In this document: piece after piece, positions 44,863 to 51,927 of the stretch
Position numbering within the stretch: the first letter of the stretch is position 1
How the letters are laid out: every line of letters begins with the position of its first letter
From: Staphylococcus carnosus
GTDB lineage: Bacteria > Bacillota > Bacilli > Staphylococcales > Staphylococcaceae
Assembly (NCBI RefSeq): GCF_900458435.1
Contig: NZ_UHCT01000001.1
Span: forward strand, 1,736,001 to 1,800,000
Length of the DNA stretch: 64,000 nt
Direction of reading: 5' to 3'
Position numbers and translations under genes: made by a program
Notes under the pieces: generated by a model
Databases searched by the model: none
What the model was told of the DNA's origin: nothing
Seen by the model: only the letters and a program-made list of their open reading frames with translations

Positions 44863-45825
44863 ATGTTCTTTTCTCCACTTACTTACCTTCTACTGTGGGT
44901 TCTATTTTCACTTGTTTTTCTAATTTTCACTTTCCTCACATTAAGCGCACTCGGTAGACAGACACGCTTTAAGCTCAGGCTTTCTATTACGATCGTTTCA
45001 TTTGTTTTAGGTATTATATGCTTTTTCGGTATTATATGCTTTTTCGGTATTTTCTCAAATAATTCAATTGAAAAAGAATGGTCCGGTATGACTAAAAGCA
45101 AACCTTCCTTTTCAATTCCAAATCCTTTAAAAAAGATTTTTGGAGAACATAAAACTGATGATAACAAGCAAGAAAAGAACACCACTGACAATAATGAAAA
45201 GACTACAACTTCAACACATAGTAAGTCATCAGATAATCATTCACCGAAATCTACGGATGACTATGAAGCGCGATACAGAATGCTGCCAAAAGATTTTGAT
45301 CCAAAAGCAGACAAAGGTGAAGCAACTACTAAAAATACCGGAAAATATAAAGTAGGAAAAGATATCAAACCAGGTCATTACACTATTACACAACGCAGTC
45401 ATGACATGGGTACATTTGAACAAGATAACCAGTACGATAATTATATTTTCAGTAATGCGCTAAGTGGAGATTCAAAATATATTGCCAGTAAAATTTCTAA
45501 TTATTTAGTCGATGGTCAAACTGTAGTCATTAAAGGCATGAAAAATGTTAAATTTAAGCCTGAATCAACACACCCCCGTACAGATTTGAATACTGGTGTT
45601 TGGATTGTTGGTGCTGATGTAGAGCCTGGTAATTATACAGTTCGTTCTGCCAGTGTTTATGCAGCTAATTTTATTGTTAAATCACCAGATAAAAATGAAA
45701 AGATTAAAATAAATGAAGTTATCGGTAAAGATGATGAGGATGCTAAAAAGTCATTGGATGTTAATTTAAAGAAAGGTGACATTATTTTAGTTCAAGGTTC
45801 TGGTACTGTTAAACTGAAGAAATAA
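44863..45825 (+). CDS. Membrane-anchored protein with duplicated extracellular domain
   Basis: A 320-residue protein with two N-terminal membrane helices (about 6-27 and 38-63). A Thr/Ser/Lys/Asp-rich linker (about 75-150) leads to two copies of a domain of about 75 residues that start alike: GKYKVGKDIKPGHYTI and GVWIVGADVEPGNYTV. The VGxDIxPGxYxx pattern is seen in many uncharacterised Gram-positive surface proteins; its function is unknown. ATG at 44863 is 8 nt after GGAG; an upstream GTG at 44857 is too close. The second helix contains an 18-bp tandem duplication encoding GIICFF twice. The gene borders the psm-beta pair in convergent orientation. Confidence 0.75.
   Translation: MFFSPLTYLLLWVLFSLVFLIFTFLTLSALGRQTRFKLRLSITIVSFVLGIICFFGIICFFGIFSNNSIEKEWSGMTKSKPSFSIPNPLKKIFGEHKTDDNKQEKNTTDNNEKTTTSTHSKSSDNHSPKSTDDYEARYRMLPKDFDPKADKGEATTKNTGKYKVGKDIKPGHYTITQRSHDMGTFEQDNQYDNYIFSNALSGDSKYIASKISNYLVDGQTVVIKGMKNVKFKPESTHPRTDLNTGVWIVGADVEPGNYTVRSASVYAANFIVKSPDKNEKIKINEVIGKDDEDAKKSLDVNLKKGDIILVQGSGTVKLKK
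45010..45045 (+). repeat. 18-bp perfect tandem duplication inside a membrane helix
   Basis: GGTATTATATGCTTTTTC occurs twice in a row (45010-45027, 45028-45045), adding six residues (GIICFF) to the second transmembrane segment of the protein at 44863. Confidence 0.9.
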
Positions 45826-45830
45826 AAAAA

Positions 45831-45868
45831 TCACTCCTGAAGTTGAGAATACTTCAGGAGTGATTTTT
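45831..45868. terminator. Bidirectional terminator before psm-beta
   Basis: 13-bp perfect stem TCACTCCTGAAGT/ACTTCAGGAGTGA with a 7-nt loop and A/T runs on both sides. It serves the 44863 gene (+) and the psm-beta pair (-). Confidence 0.92.
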
Positions 45869-45872
45869 TGAA

Positions 45873-46010
45873 TTAGAAACCGAATAATTTACCTACAATG
45901 CCAACACCGTTTTGTACGATGTCTACAATGCTAGTACCTAATTTTGCAGGATCTTGTGCTTGAGCAGCATTTACTGTATCTACGATTGCTTGAGCTAATT
46001 TTGTAAGCAT
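45873..46010 (-). CDS. Beta-class phenol-soluble modulin (45 aa)
   Basis: A 45-residue amphipathic peptide, starting MLTKLAQAIVDTVNAAQAQD and ending GVGIVGKLFGF. The core LGTSIVDIVQNGVGIVGKLF closely matches staphylococcal PSM-beta peptides. PSM-betas are secreted without a signal peptide through the Pmt ABC exporter and contribute to biofilm structuring with little cytolysis. GAGGAAA precedes the ATG. It lies 55 bases downstream of a second beta-type peptide gene and beside the HAD/bshC/mraZ region, the same location as psm-beta in S. aureus. In staphylococci these genes are activated directly by AgrA. Confidence 0.92.
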   Translation of the reverse strand: MLTKLAQAIVDTVNAAQAQDPAKLGTSIVDIVQNGVGIVGKLFGF

Positions 46011-46065
46011 AATCTATTTCCTCTTTTCTATAATTTTATTTATATTTTGGATTAATTAGTATGAA

Positions 46066-46200
46066 TTACGCACCGATAAATTTAGAAACGATTTGGATAC
46101 CGTTTTGTACGATATCTACGATGTTTACAGCTAATTGTCCACCATCTTGATTAATTGCAGCTTCAACTGTCCCTTTGATTGCGTTAAATAAGCCTTCCAT
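46066..46200 (-). CDS. Beta-class phenol-soluble modulin (44 aa), first of pair
   Basis: A 44-residue peptide starting MEGLFNAIKGTVEAAINQDG, very close to the N-terminus of S. aureus PSM-beta1 as I recall it, with a second half VNIVDIVQNGIQIVSKF. It is an amphipathic helix expected to be surfactant-like and secreted with its N-formyl methionine. GGGGTG lies upstream of the ATG. The two peptides share the SIVDIVQNG / NIVDIVQNG centre, indicating gene duplication. A TATAGT near 46302 (minus strand) with a poor -35 could be an activator-dependent promoter. Confidence 0.92.
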   Translation of the reverse strand: MEGLFNAIKGTVEAAINQDGGQLAVNIVDIVQNGIQIVSKFIGA

Positions 46201-46373
46201 AAAAATTCACCCCTATTATTTTTATTTAAAGGTTCTGCATGTGATGTTAACGTTGTTTATGTAATTCGTTGACCTTTGTTAATTACACTATACAATGATT
46301 TAAGGTGAATTTGGATGATAGTCCTCAACTCATTATGTTTCATTCAATTCTGTACAATTTAATTCAAGTTTTT

Positions 46374-46395
46374 ACACTTAGGCATGCCTAGGTGT
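46374..46395. promoter_or_regulatory. 22-bp near-perfect palindrome, possible operator
   Basis: ACACTTAGGCATGCCTAGGT followed by GT is identical to its reverse complement at 20 of 22 positions, with no loop. It has TTAGG/CCTAG half sites like those of DtxR/MntR/SirR-type metalloregulators, but this resemblance is weak evidence. Confidence 0.5.
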
Positions 46396-46487
46396 CTTAA
46401 ATTTTGATCTATATGATATTAGAAGTTTATTTTGTGCAATTCGGCTATTAAAGTGAAAAATCATATTGAAAATTATGATGAATGGTA

Positions 46488-46516
46488 TTGATTTCTATAA
46501 TTTAATTAGATATAAT
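46488..46516 (+). promoter_or_regulatory. tRNA-Arg promoter
   Basis: TTGATT at 46488-46493 and TATAAT at 46511-46516 with a 17-bp spacer; initiation is expected about 14 bases before the tRNA. Confidence 0.75.
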
Positions 46517-46536
46517 TATTCTTGTGTTAAAAAAGT

Positions 46537-46610
46537 GTCCTGGTAGCTCAGCTGGATAGAGCAATGGCCTTCTAAGCCATCGGTCGGGGGTTCGAATCCC
46601 TCCCAGGACG
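46537..46610 (+). tRNA. tRNA-Arg (anticodon TCT)
   Basis: A 74-nt cloverleaf: acceptor GTCCTGG/CCAGGAC with G discriminator, D arm GCTC...GAGC, anticodon stem ATGGC/GCCAT around loop CTTCTAA (anticodon TCT, reads AGA/AGG) and T arm with GTTCGAATC. The CCA end is not encoded. A promoter and a terminator flank it. Confidence 0.96.
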
Positions 46611-46618
46611 TTTATTTG

Positions 46619-46650
46619 AGTCTGTAACCCTTGTGGTTATGGGCTTTTTT
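46619..46650 (+). terminator. tRNA-Arg terminator
   Basis: AGTCTGTAACC pairs with GGTTATGGGCT (with G-U pairs) across a CTTGT loop, followed by TTTTTA. Confidence 0.8.
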
Positions 46651-46770
46651 ATTTTTATAAGGGGAATTTAGGGAAAATAAATTTAATAAACTCTTATATT
46701 ACGAACGCTAAAGATATCTGAAACAGAGACACAGTTTATAAAACTGATAATTAATATTGTTAAATAAAAA

Positions 46771-46800
46771 AACCACTACTTTGTCTAAAAATAGTGGTTA
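46771..46800 (-). terminator. Terminator of the HIRAN-like operon
   Basis: AACCACTA/TAGTGGTT stem with an inner AAA/TTT pairing, followed by TTTTTTTA on the minus strand. Confidence 0.85.
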
Positions 46801-46850
46801 CCTATAATTTTTCTGAAAATAACAAAAGCAGAGTGACCGCTCAGTTAATT

Positions 46851-47792
46851 TTATTTGTAGTAAGACACCGTCAAATTTAAACCGTAAGGTTTTTCTTTTG
46901 TCTTAATTTTATCTTCAAAATCATCAAATTCCTTATATTTCCCGCCGTAAATGTACGCATTACAAGTAACTATATTATCAATATAATTATTAAATATAGC
47001 TGCATCCTCTTTAGGAATATATCCAATATGGAATTCACCATATTCGTTTGAAACCATAACTTTTATAGCATTTGTATCATATCTATTATCAGGTTCTTTT
47101 TCTAAATAAACTCCGTGAATACTTTCGTAATCTTGTATTTCGTATATTTTATCTCCGAACTCCAATTCTTCTCTTAGTTCAATCCCTCTTAAATCATCAT
47201 ACAAAGGATAAAATTCTTCATTTTTTTTCATAGCATTTATCATTTTCTTTAGTTTTACTCGTCTGTTCTCATAATTCAATCCTACCACAGGAAATGATTC
47301 GTAAAAAAGATTATCTTCATCATTTTCACTCGCGAAACTATTAGTTATTTTATTTGGAGTTTCTTGTTCTACTGGAAAACAGAGCGGCTTTATGCGTTCC
47401 TCATTAATTGAATGATCAACACTATCTTCCTTGGCAGATTCATTGTATTCAGAATTATTTTCAATATTTACTTTTTCATTTTTTGTATAATTTATTTTTT
47501 TATTTTGCTTTTCTTTTACAGGTTTTTGATTTTCTTCGTATTTTCTTTCATCCTGCTTCTTTCGATATTCTTCTTCAAGTATATTTTTTAAATAGTTTTC
47601 TTTGGGATTATTCTTTTCGTTCATCTTTTTGATTTTCACTAACTTATAAATGCTAAATATCATCAATATTAAGAATGCCAGTAACAGTATAATATCTATT
47701 GTTTCTGCACCTTCTTCGCTGATAGTAATAATTCCGCCTATAATCATAAAAATTGAAAAACCCATAATGATACCGTATATAATTTTTTTCAT
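46851..47792 (-). CDS. Membrane-anchored HIRAN-like domain protein
   Basis: A 313-residue protein. Two N-terminal transmembrane helices (about 4-24 and 31-52) are followed by a charged Lys/Glu/Asn-rich linker (about 55-160) and a C-terminal domain (about 165-313) that resembles HIRAN. It begins FPVVGLNYENRR and has VYLEKEPDNRYDTNAIKV (about 228-245) and HIGYIPKEDAAI. HIRAN domains in SWI2/SNF2 helicases such as HLTF bind 3' DNA ends; free-standing prokaryotic ones are uncharacterised. Tethering to the membrane by a long linker is unusual. It is the last gene of a three-gene minus-strand operon. Function unknown; the HIRAN call rests on motif resemblance only. Confidence 0.65.
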   Translation of the reverse strand: MKKIIYGIIMGFSIFMIIGGIITISEEGAETIDIILLLAFLILMIFSIYKLVKIKKMNEKNNPKENYLKNILEEEYRKKQDERKYEENQKPVKEKQNKKINYTKNEKVNIENNSEYNESAKEDSVDHSINEERIKPLCFPVEQETPNKITNSFASENDEDNLFYESFPVVGLNYENRRVKLKKMINAMKKNEEFYPLYDDLRGIELREELEFGDKIYEIQDYESIHGVYLEKEPDNRYDTNAIKVMVSNEYGEFHIGYIPKEDAAIFNNYIDNIVTCNAYIYGGKYKEFDDFEDKIKTKEKPYGLNLTVSYYK

Positions 47793-47839
47793 AATAATTT
47801 CCCCTTGTTTTTTTATTTATCTAATCCAGCAGATTCAAA

Positions 47840-48313
47840 TTATCCCTTAATCCATTCGTTGTGCGCTTCTATATTTGCATTATGTTTTGCGACTTCGGCA
47901 TCATATTCACTTGCTTTATCTGCCATGGATTGTACATCTACTTCATTTATATATCCTGAAGGATTATCAATTTTATTTTCATGAGGATAATTATAATCCA
48001 AATCTTCTGACATAGAAGGTTTATTATGTTGAGATTCTTGTTGTATGGGTGCTTCTGTATATTGTTGAGGTGCACCAATTTGCGGTATATCTACTTGTTC
48101 ATGTTGAGGTTGTTGATCAACTTTCTGTGTTGTATCTTCTTGTTTTTCAGAAATAGTTTTATTTTGCTTTTCATCCTTTTTCTTAGCTTCAGTAGGTTTG
48201 GTTTCTTTCTTTTTGCTTTTCGATTTTTTATCATCAAATTTGCTTTCTTTCTGTTGTCCGCATGCAGTTAATACTAAAAAACTTGCTAGCAATATAAATA
48301 ATACCTTGTTCAT
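47840..48313 (-). CDS. Putative lipoprotein of unknown function (A)
   Basis: A 157-residue prolipoprotein with a signal peptide and lipobox LTAC (cysteine at residue 18: MNKVLFILLASFLVLTAC). A Lys/Glu/Ser-rich stretch (about 22-70) and a Gln/Pro-rich stretch precede a C-terminal segment with DYNYPHENKIDNPSGYINEV and a short helical end (AEVAKHNANIEAHNEWIKG). It would be matured by Lgt and LspA and sit on the outer membrane face. Its N-terminus parallels the lipoprotein at 49418, but the C-termini do not. Middle gene of the three-gene operon. Confidence 0.75.
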   Translation of the reverse strand: MNKVLFILLASFLVLTACGQQKESKFDDKKSKSKKKETKPTEAKKKDEKQNKTISEKQEDTTQKVDQQPQHEQVDIPQIGAPQQYTEAPIQQESQHNKPSMSEDLDYNYPHENKIDNPSGYINEVDVQSMADKASEYDAEVAKHNANIEAHNEWIKG

Positions 48314-48329
48314 TTATATCCCTTTAATT

Positions 48330-48830
48330 TTACTTATCTGCAATTATTTTAAGCAGCCGGATGATTTCTTCATTCTGTTTAATCAATTTATCTTGTTGTG
48401 CGATATTAATAAAATTCTGCTTTTGTTGGCTCATGTAGTAATTGTATTGTGCTTGTTTTTCCATATTCAATGTGAATTGGCCGACTGCATGATAAAAGTT
48501 ATCAAAATTTGCAAATATTTGTTGATGTCTGAACGCTTCTATTGTTGTATTGCTAGGATTATTTATACCTTGTGTTTGAAAGAAACCGATCAGTTTATCA
48601 TATTGTTTTTGTTCTGGTGTTTTTTCTTCAGAAATTCCTTTTCTACGGAAAGTTTCATTTAATTTATTGAAAAATTTTTCCTTGTCTTTTTTAAATATTT
48701 CTTTGTATAAAATGATTAACTTCCGTTTGTCCTCTATCGATAATTCTTTCCATTGTCTTTTTTGCCGTTTATCTAACACAGCTAAAATATTCCCCTCTGT
48801 CATGGTTTCTCTAAAACCTAATTGTTCCAT
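48330..48830 (-). CDS. Helical hypothetical protein (166 aa)
   Basis: A 166-residue soluble protein with a charged N-terminal half (VLDKRQKRQWKELSIEDKRK) and a Gln-rich helical C-terminus (QYNYYMSQQKQNFINIAQQD) ending in LLKIIADK, which looks like coiled coil. No transmembrane segment, signal or known motif was recognised. It is the first gene of the operon, 16 bases before the lipoprotein gene. Function unknown; the neighbours suggest an envelope-associated role, by inference only. Confidence 0.65.
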   Translation of the reverse strand: MEQLGFRETMTEGNILAVLDKRQKRQWKELSIEDKRKLIILYKEIFKKDKEKFFNKLNETFRRKGISEEKTPEQKQYDKLIGFFQTQGINNPSNTTIEAFRHQQIFANFDNFYHAVGQFTLNMEKQAQYNYYMSQQKQNFINIAQQDKLIKQNEEIIRLLKIIADK

Positions 48831-49374
48831 TCCAATATCCCTTTCGTATAATAGATTTGCAATTGTTTAAACTCAACCATATGTTATTTCTTTTCAATAT
48901 GGTACATATAACTCAATCCTCTTAAACACAATTCTAATCTATTAAAACATTAATTAACACATAAAATAAATGCATTCTCAAAAAATATAGGCGTTTATAT
49001 ATGTATATATTAAAAAAAGCCCAACTTATTAAAAAAACTTGCCTTACCCTTTTACCTTTCGCATCCTTTACTAACCTTATTCATTGATGCTTTACCTTCA
49101 GTAAGCACCTCGAATATAATATTCTTTATCTATTCCGTTTGCCTCTATAACTGATTACAACTTATCGAAATATATATTTCTTTAAAACTATTAGATTTAA
49201 ATTATTAGGTTGAAATATAATTTAAATAAAGTTAATTGTCTATATTATCTTTTTCTTCTTCAAACGAATCGTTTTCATAGCATTTTGGTTCTCAGTCAGT
49301 TTCCTATATTTATCATTCAAACAGTCACAACTTCAACTATATTTTTAATCAATCATTTTCTAAACTTTATTGAT
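48831..49374. other. AT-rich interval without a recognisable gene
   Basis: The 48831-49374 stretch is very AT-rich. Open frames overlapping it on the plus strand extend into the lipoprotein gene and look like antisense shadows. No ribosome binding site with a convincing frame, RNA gene or complete terminator was seen. The upstream region of the 48330 operon (about 48840-48920) includes inverted ACCATAT...ATATGGT sequences at about 48877-48904, possibly regulatory. Confidence 0.5.
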
Positions 49375-49406
49375 AAAAAAAGACCCTCATACTATAAGGA
49401 TCTTAA
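49375..49406 (-). terminator. Terminator of lipoprotein B
   Basis: AAGATCCT pairs with AGGGTCTT across a 9-nt loop and is followed by TTTTT on the minus strand. Confidence 0.85.
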
Positions 49407-49417
49407 AAACCAAATGA

Positions 49418-49990
49418 TTAATGTTCATCTGGAACTGATTTTCCATCAGCCGAAGTACATCCACCTACTGTACAAGTTGTACCATCTGGTTTCGTGTATC
49501 CAACTACATCTCCGCCGCCTGGTGCTTGATACCAAGTATCCCCTTCATTATCAACCATTCCGTTTACATTCTGTCCGCTTTTTAATTTTTGAGACATTTC
49601 GTCTTTTGTTAATGATTCATTTTGTTGAGTTTGAGGAACAGGCTGTTGTTCAGTTTGTTCACTTGTATTTGATTGATTATTTTGTTGCTGTACACCATTT
49701 TGATCTGAAACATTTTGTTGTGTATTTTGCTGATTATTGTTTTGTAAATCATTTTCCTGTTGAACATTTTGCATAGCTGTATCTGATTGTTGATTATTAT
49801 CTGCATTTTCATTATCATTATTTTTTTCTTTTGGCTTATCTTTCTTTTTATCTGATTTTTCTTTGTCAACTTTTTTAGTTTCTTTTTTTGTTGTTTCGGA
49901 TTTTTTGTCATCAGATTTATTATCTTCTTTTTGTCCACATGCCCCTAAAACTAAAAAACTAGTCATTAATAAAAATAAAACCTTTTTCAC
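49418..49990 (-). CDS. Putative lipoprotein of unknown function (B)
   Basis: A 190-residue prolipoprotein, lipobox LGAC (cysteine at residue 18), then a Lys/Asp/Glu-rich linker (about 20-65), a Gln/Asn-rich low-complexity region (about 65-125) and a compact C-terminal domain. That domain carries GDTWYQAPGGGDVVGYTKPD and two cysteines in TCTVGGCTSADG, which could form a disulfide outside the cell. The first 40 residues closely parallel lipoprotein A (DDKKSxxxKKETK in both), suggesting shared ancestry of the signal and linker or gene conversion. Function unknown. Confidence 0.75.
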   Translation of the reverse strand: MKKVLFLLMTSFLVLGACGQKEDNKSDDKKSETTKKETKKVDKEKSDKKKDKPKEKNNDNENADNNQQSDTAMQNVQQENDLQNNNQQNTQQNVSDQNGVQQQNNQSNTSEQTEQQPVPQTQQNESLTKDEMSQKLKSGQNVNGMVDNEGDTWYQAPGGGDVVGYTKPDGTTCTVGGCTSADGKSVPDEH

Positions 49991-50145
49991 TAAACATGTC
50001 CCCTTTTCATTGTAAATATCATTTATAAATCATTTTAATGTATCGAAAGATAAATTAAAACTACAAATTGGATTTATAATAAAAAAGTTGAGAAAAACGA
50101 AAATAAGTCCTATTATCAGTAAAATTTTAAGTTTTTTGGGTATAA

Positions 50146-50211
50146 ATATTAAAACAAACAAAGGGGTTTTCAAAATGGATATTAAAACAAACAAAGGGGT
50201 TTTCAAAATGG
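50146..50211 (+). repeat. 33-bp perfect tandem duplication containing a ribosome binding site and start codon
   Basis: The 33-bp unit (ATATTAAAACAAACAAAGGG and continuing to AAAATGG) occurs at 50146-50178 and 50179-50211. A partial third copy (ATATTAAA) follows. Each full copy carries an AAAGGGG Shine-Dalgarno and an ATG 8 nt later. Confidence 0.9.
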
Positions 50212-50702
50212 ATATTAAATACATGCAGCAATTAGATTATCTTTTAAAGTACATTGGTAATAACACATCGAACTATTCTAATAGATACAAATTAATCTTC
50301 GAATACAATAACTTTATATATGAAGGAGACTTCATTCCTGAACTCAGATCACTAAATGTAGTTTTAAAAGATGTCACAAGTTTTGATGATGACGATTTAA
50401 ACTTAATCAGTTTAAAAAATGAAAATGCTTTTGAAACAATTAGAAAACATCAATCATTATTCGGTAAATCTTATTTAAAATTACTGACTGAACGCATTAA
50501 TGATTATGAACCTCAAGATTATTTCCGACTGCTCGTAGATTCTCTTGAAAAGTATCCAGTTGAGTTCGAGAAAGAATTGCCACCCTACGTCTATAACTTA
50601 AAATCTGAAAATCAAATTCATCCTTTAAATTTAGAGATTATGAAAATTCCTAGCGATGCACAATTCGATTTTGTAAGCATTGTTAAAATAAATGAAGAAT
50701 AA
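50175..50702 (+). CDS. Hypothetical protein with duplicated translation start
   Basis: A 175-residue protein from ATG 50175 or 164 residues from ATG 50208; both starts have an identical ribosome binding site because of the 33-bp tandem duplication. The shared body begins MDIKYMQQLDYLLKYIG, is acidic and soluble, and contains EYNNFIYEGDFIPELRS and DYFRLLVDSLEKYP. No signal, membrane helix or known domain was recognised. A further upstream in-frame ATG at 50088 lacks a good ribosome binding site and would add repeat-derived residues. Function unknown. Confidence 0.65.
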   Translation: MDIKTNKGVFKMDIKYMQQLDYLLKYIGNNTSNYSNRYKLIFEYNNFIYEGDFIPELRSLNVVLKDVTSFDDDDLNLISLKNENAFETIRKHQSLFGKSYLKLLTERINDYEPQDYFRLLVDSLEKYPVEFEKELPPYVYNLKSENQIHPLNLEIMKIPSDAQFDFVSIVKINEE

Positions 50703-50830
50703 ACCATTTATGCCTAATCTCAAAGCCATTTATCTATAACTCTTATTAACTCTATTTAATTTAGGGTAATTATAAACTATACTCTAGCATCACTGTATTT
50801 CGTATTTCTTTATAACATGGAGGTTTTATA

Positions 50831-51214
50831 ATGAATGCAAAACAAAAATATGTAGATGTTTTAACAAAGGAAAAACCTGACTTAATCGAAGTATTATTTG
50901 AATTTGAAGCTGATGTCCATCCTAAAATAAATGGTAAGGGTCATGGAGAAGGTGCTGTTTTCGTAGGACGTGTTAATCTTTATGTAGTCTTAGATAATGA
51001 CGTTTATGATTATGTTATTGCAAATTTGCATGAAGTAAAATTTAAAAATAATATGTTCGACCATTCCGTAGAATTTAAATATGGTAATTCTAATGAAGAA
51101 TTAAAATTAAAATTTGAAGACAAACCTGAAACAGTAGAATTTGCGAAAGTGATGGAGAACTTATCTATGGAACGTGAAAGCTACAGAGAATATATTGATG
51201 CTCAAGAACAATAA
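50831..51214 (+). CDS. Hypothetical protein (127 aa)
   Basis: A 127-residue soluble acidic protein starting MNAKQKYVDVLTKEKPDLIE and rich in beta-type segments (GAVFVGRVNLYVVLDNDVYD, FDHSVEFKYGNSNEELKLKF). No family recognised. GGAGG lies 7 nt upstream of the ATG, and a hairpin at 51243-51302 follows. It is separated by 128 bases from the preceding hypothetical on the same strand, with no terminator seen between them, so co-transcription is possible. Confidence 0.65.
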   Translation: MNAKQKYVDVLTKEKPDLIEVLFEFEADVHPKINGKGHGEGAVFVGRVNLYVVLDNDVYDYVIANLHEVKFKNNMFDHSVEFKYGNSNEELKLKFEDKPETVEFAKVMENLSMERESYREYIDAQEQ

Positions 51215-51242
51215 ATGAAAATCTTTTTAAACAAATTAATTC

Positions 51243-51302
51243 AAAGAGGCTCCCTTTATTCACTGCGATTACAATTTCCAGTAATGCTTAAAGGGAGTCT
51301 TT
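51243..51302. terminator. Convergent terminator hairpin
   Basis: AAAGAGGCTCCCTTTA and TAAAGGGAGTCTTTA arms with a loop of about 30 nt, between the 50831 gene (+) and the ElaA-like gene (-). Confidence 0.75.
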
Positions 51303-51310
51303 AATACATA

Positions 51311-51757
51311 TTAATCCGCTTCTAACACCATATCGACATGAGGAATACCATCTTCTAAATATGTCTCAGAAGTCCGTTCGAATCCAAATGAACCATAGAA
51401 TTTAAGCAAATGTTCTTGTGCCGAAATCTTAATAGGTCGCTTTGCATCGATCTTTCTCAATTCTTCAATTGCCGTATTCATTAATTGATAACCTAATTTA
51501 TTTTTGCGATACGCTTTAACCACAATGACACGCCCGATTCTAAAATCTTCATCAGTTTTTATTAATCTGGCATAAGCAGCAATTTGGTCATCTTTCTTTA
51601 AAATCACGTGTTCAGCATTAAAATCTTCTTCATCTATTTCTTGATAAGGACAGTTTTGTTCAACAACAAAAACTTTGACACGTTCAATCATAATTTGAAC
51701 GAGTTCTTCTGGTGACAAATCTTGTGTCTTTTTAACGATGACTTCAATATTATCCAT
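51311..51757 (-). CDS. ElaA-type GNAT acetyltransferase
   Basis: A 148-residue GNAT. The ElaA-like opening IMIERVKVFVVEQNCPYQEI and the acetyl-CoA loop RVIVVKAYRKNKLGYQLMN are seen, with FYGSFGFERTSETYLEDGIP near the end, as in ElaA relatives. The substrate is unknown. ATG at 51757 lies 7 nt after GAGGTG; an in-frame GTG nine bases upstream overlaps that site. Confidence 0.85.
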   Translation of the reverse strand: MDNIEVIVKKTQDLSPEELVQIMIERVKVFVVEQNCPYQEIDEEDFNAEHVILKKDDQIAAYARLIKTDEDFRIGRVIVVKAYRKNKLGYQLMNTAIEELRKIDAKRPIKISAQEHLLKFYGSFGFERTSETYLEDGIPHVDMVLEAD

Positions 51758-51874
51758 ATAACACACCTCATTTTTCTATGTATCTTTAATACTTCTTATA
51801 TTGGTTAATATACATTATATGTATTGCTAAATAATAACTTCAAACCTAATGTGATTAACTGACTAATAAGTCAA

Positions 51875-51916
51875 AGGAACCGTATGAAATCAACTTGCAA
51901 ACATACAGTTCCTTCA
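51875..51916 (-). terminator. Probable terminator of the 51928 VOC gene
   Basis: AAGGAAC.GTATG and CATAC.GTTCCTT arms with a loop of about 14 nt; the U-tract is short. Confidence 0.55.
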
Positions 51917-51927
51917 ACAAAATAAGA

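Larger units (their letters stand above)
46201..46536. other. Spacer between psm-beta and tRNA-Arg
   Basis: No ORF with a plausible ribosome binding site is seen. It holds the presumed psm-beta promoter (minus), a 22-bp near-perfect palindrome at 46374-46395 and the tRNA promoter at 46488-46516. Confidence 0.6.

Noticed and set aside
44883..45191. Minus-strand ORF antisense to the 44863 protein
   Set aside because: Covers its membrane helices and repeat, has no promoter or ribosome binding site, and the plus-strand gene is well supported.
46537..46850. tRNA-Arg as an integration site with an att repeat
   Set aside because: No integrase gene and no second copy of the tRNA 3' end (TTCGAATCCC...) was seen downstream in the window.
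48026..48662. Plus-strand frames rich in Phe/Leu overlapping the lipoprotein A operon
   Set aside because: Shadows of Lys/Glu/Gln-rich genes read on the other strand; no ribosome binding site.
49210..49776. Long plus-strand ORF antisense to lipoprotein B
   Set aside because: No ribosome binding site, and its composition is explained by the complementary strand of a Gln/Asn/Lys-rich lipoprotein coding region.
49609..49938. Second minus-strand frame inside lipoprotein B
   Set aside because: An alternative frame of a low-complexity AAC/CAA/AAA-rich gene; Lys/Ile/Asn-rich translation with no start signal.
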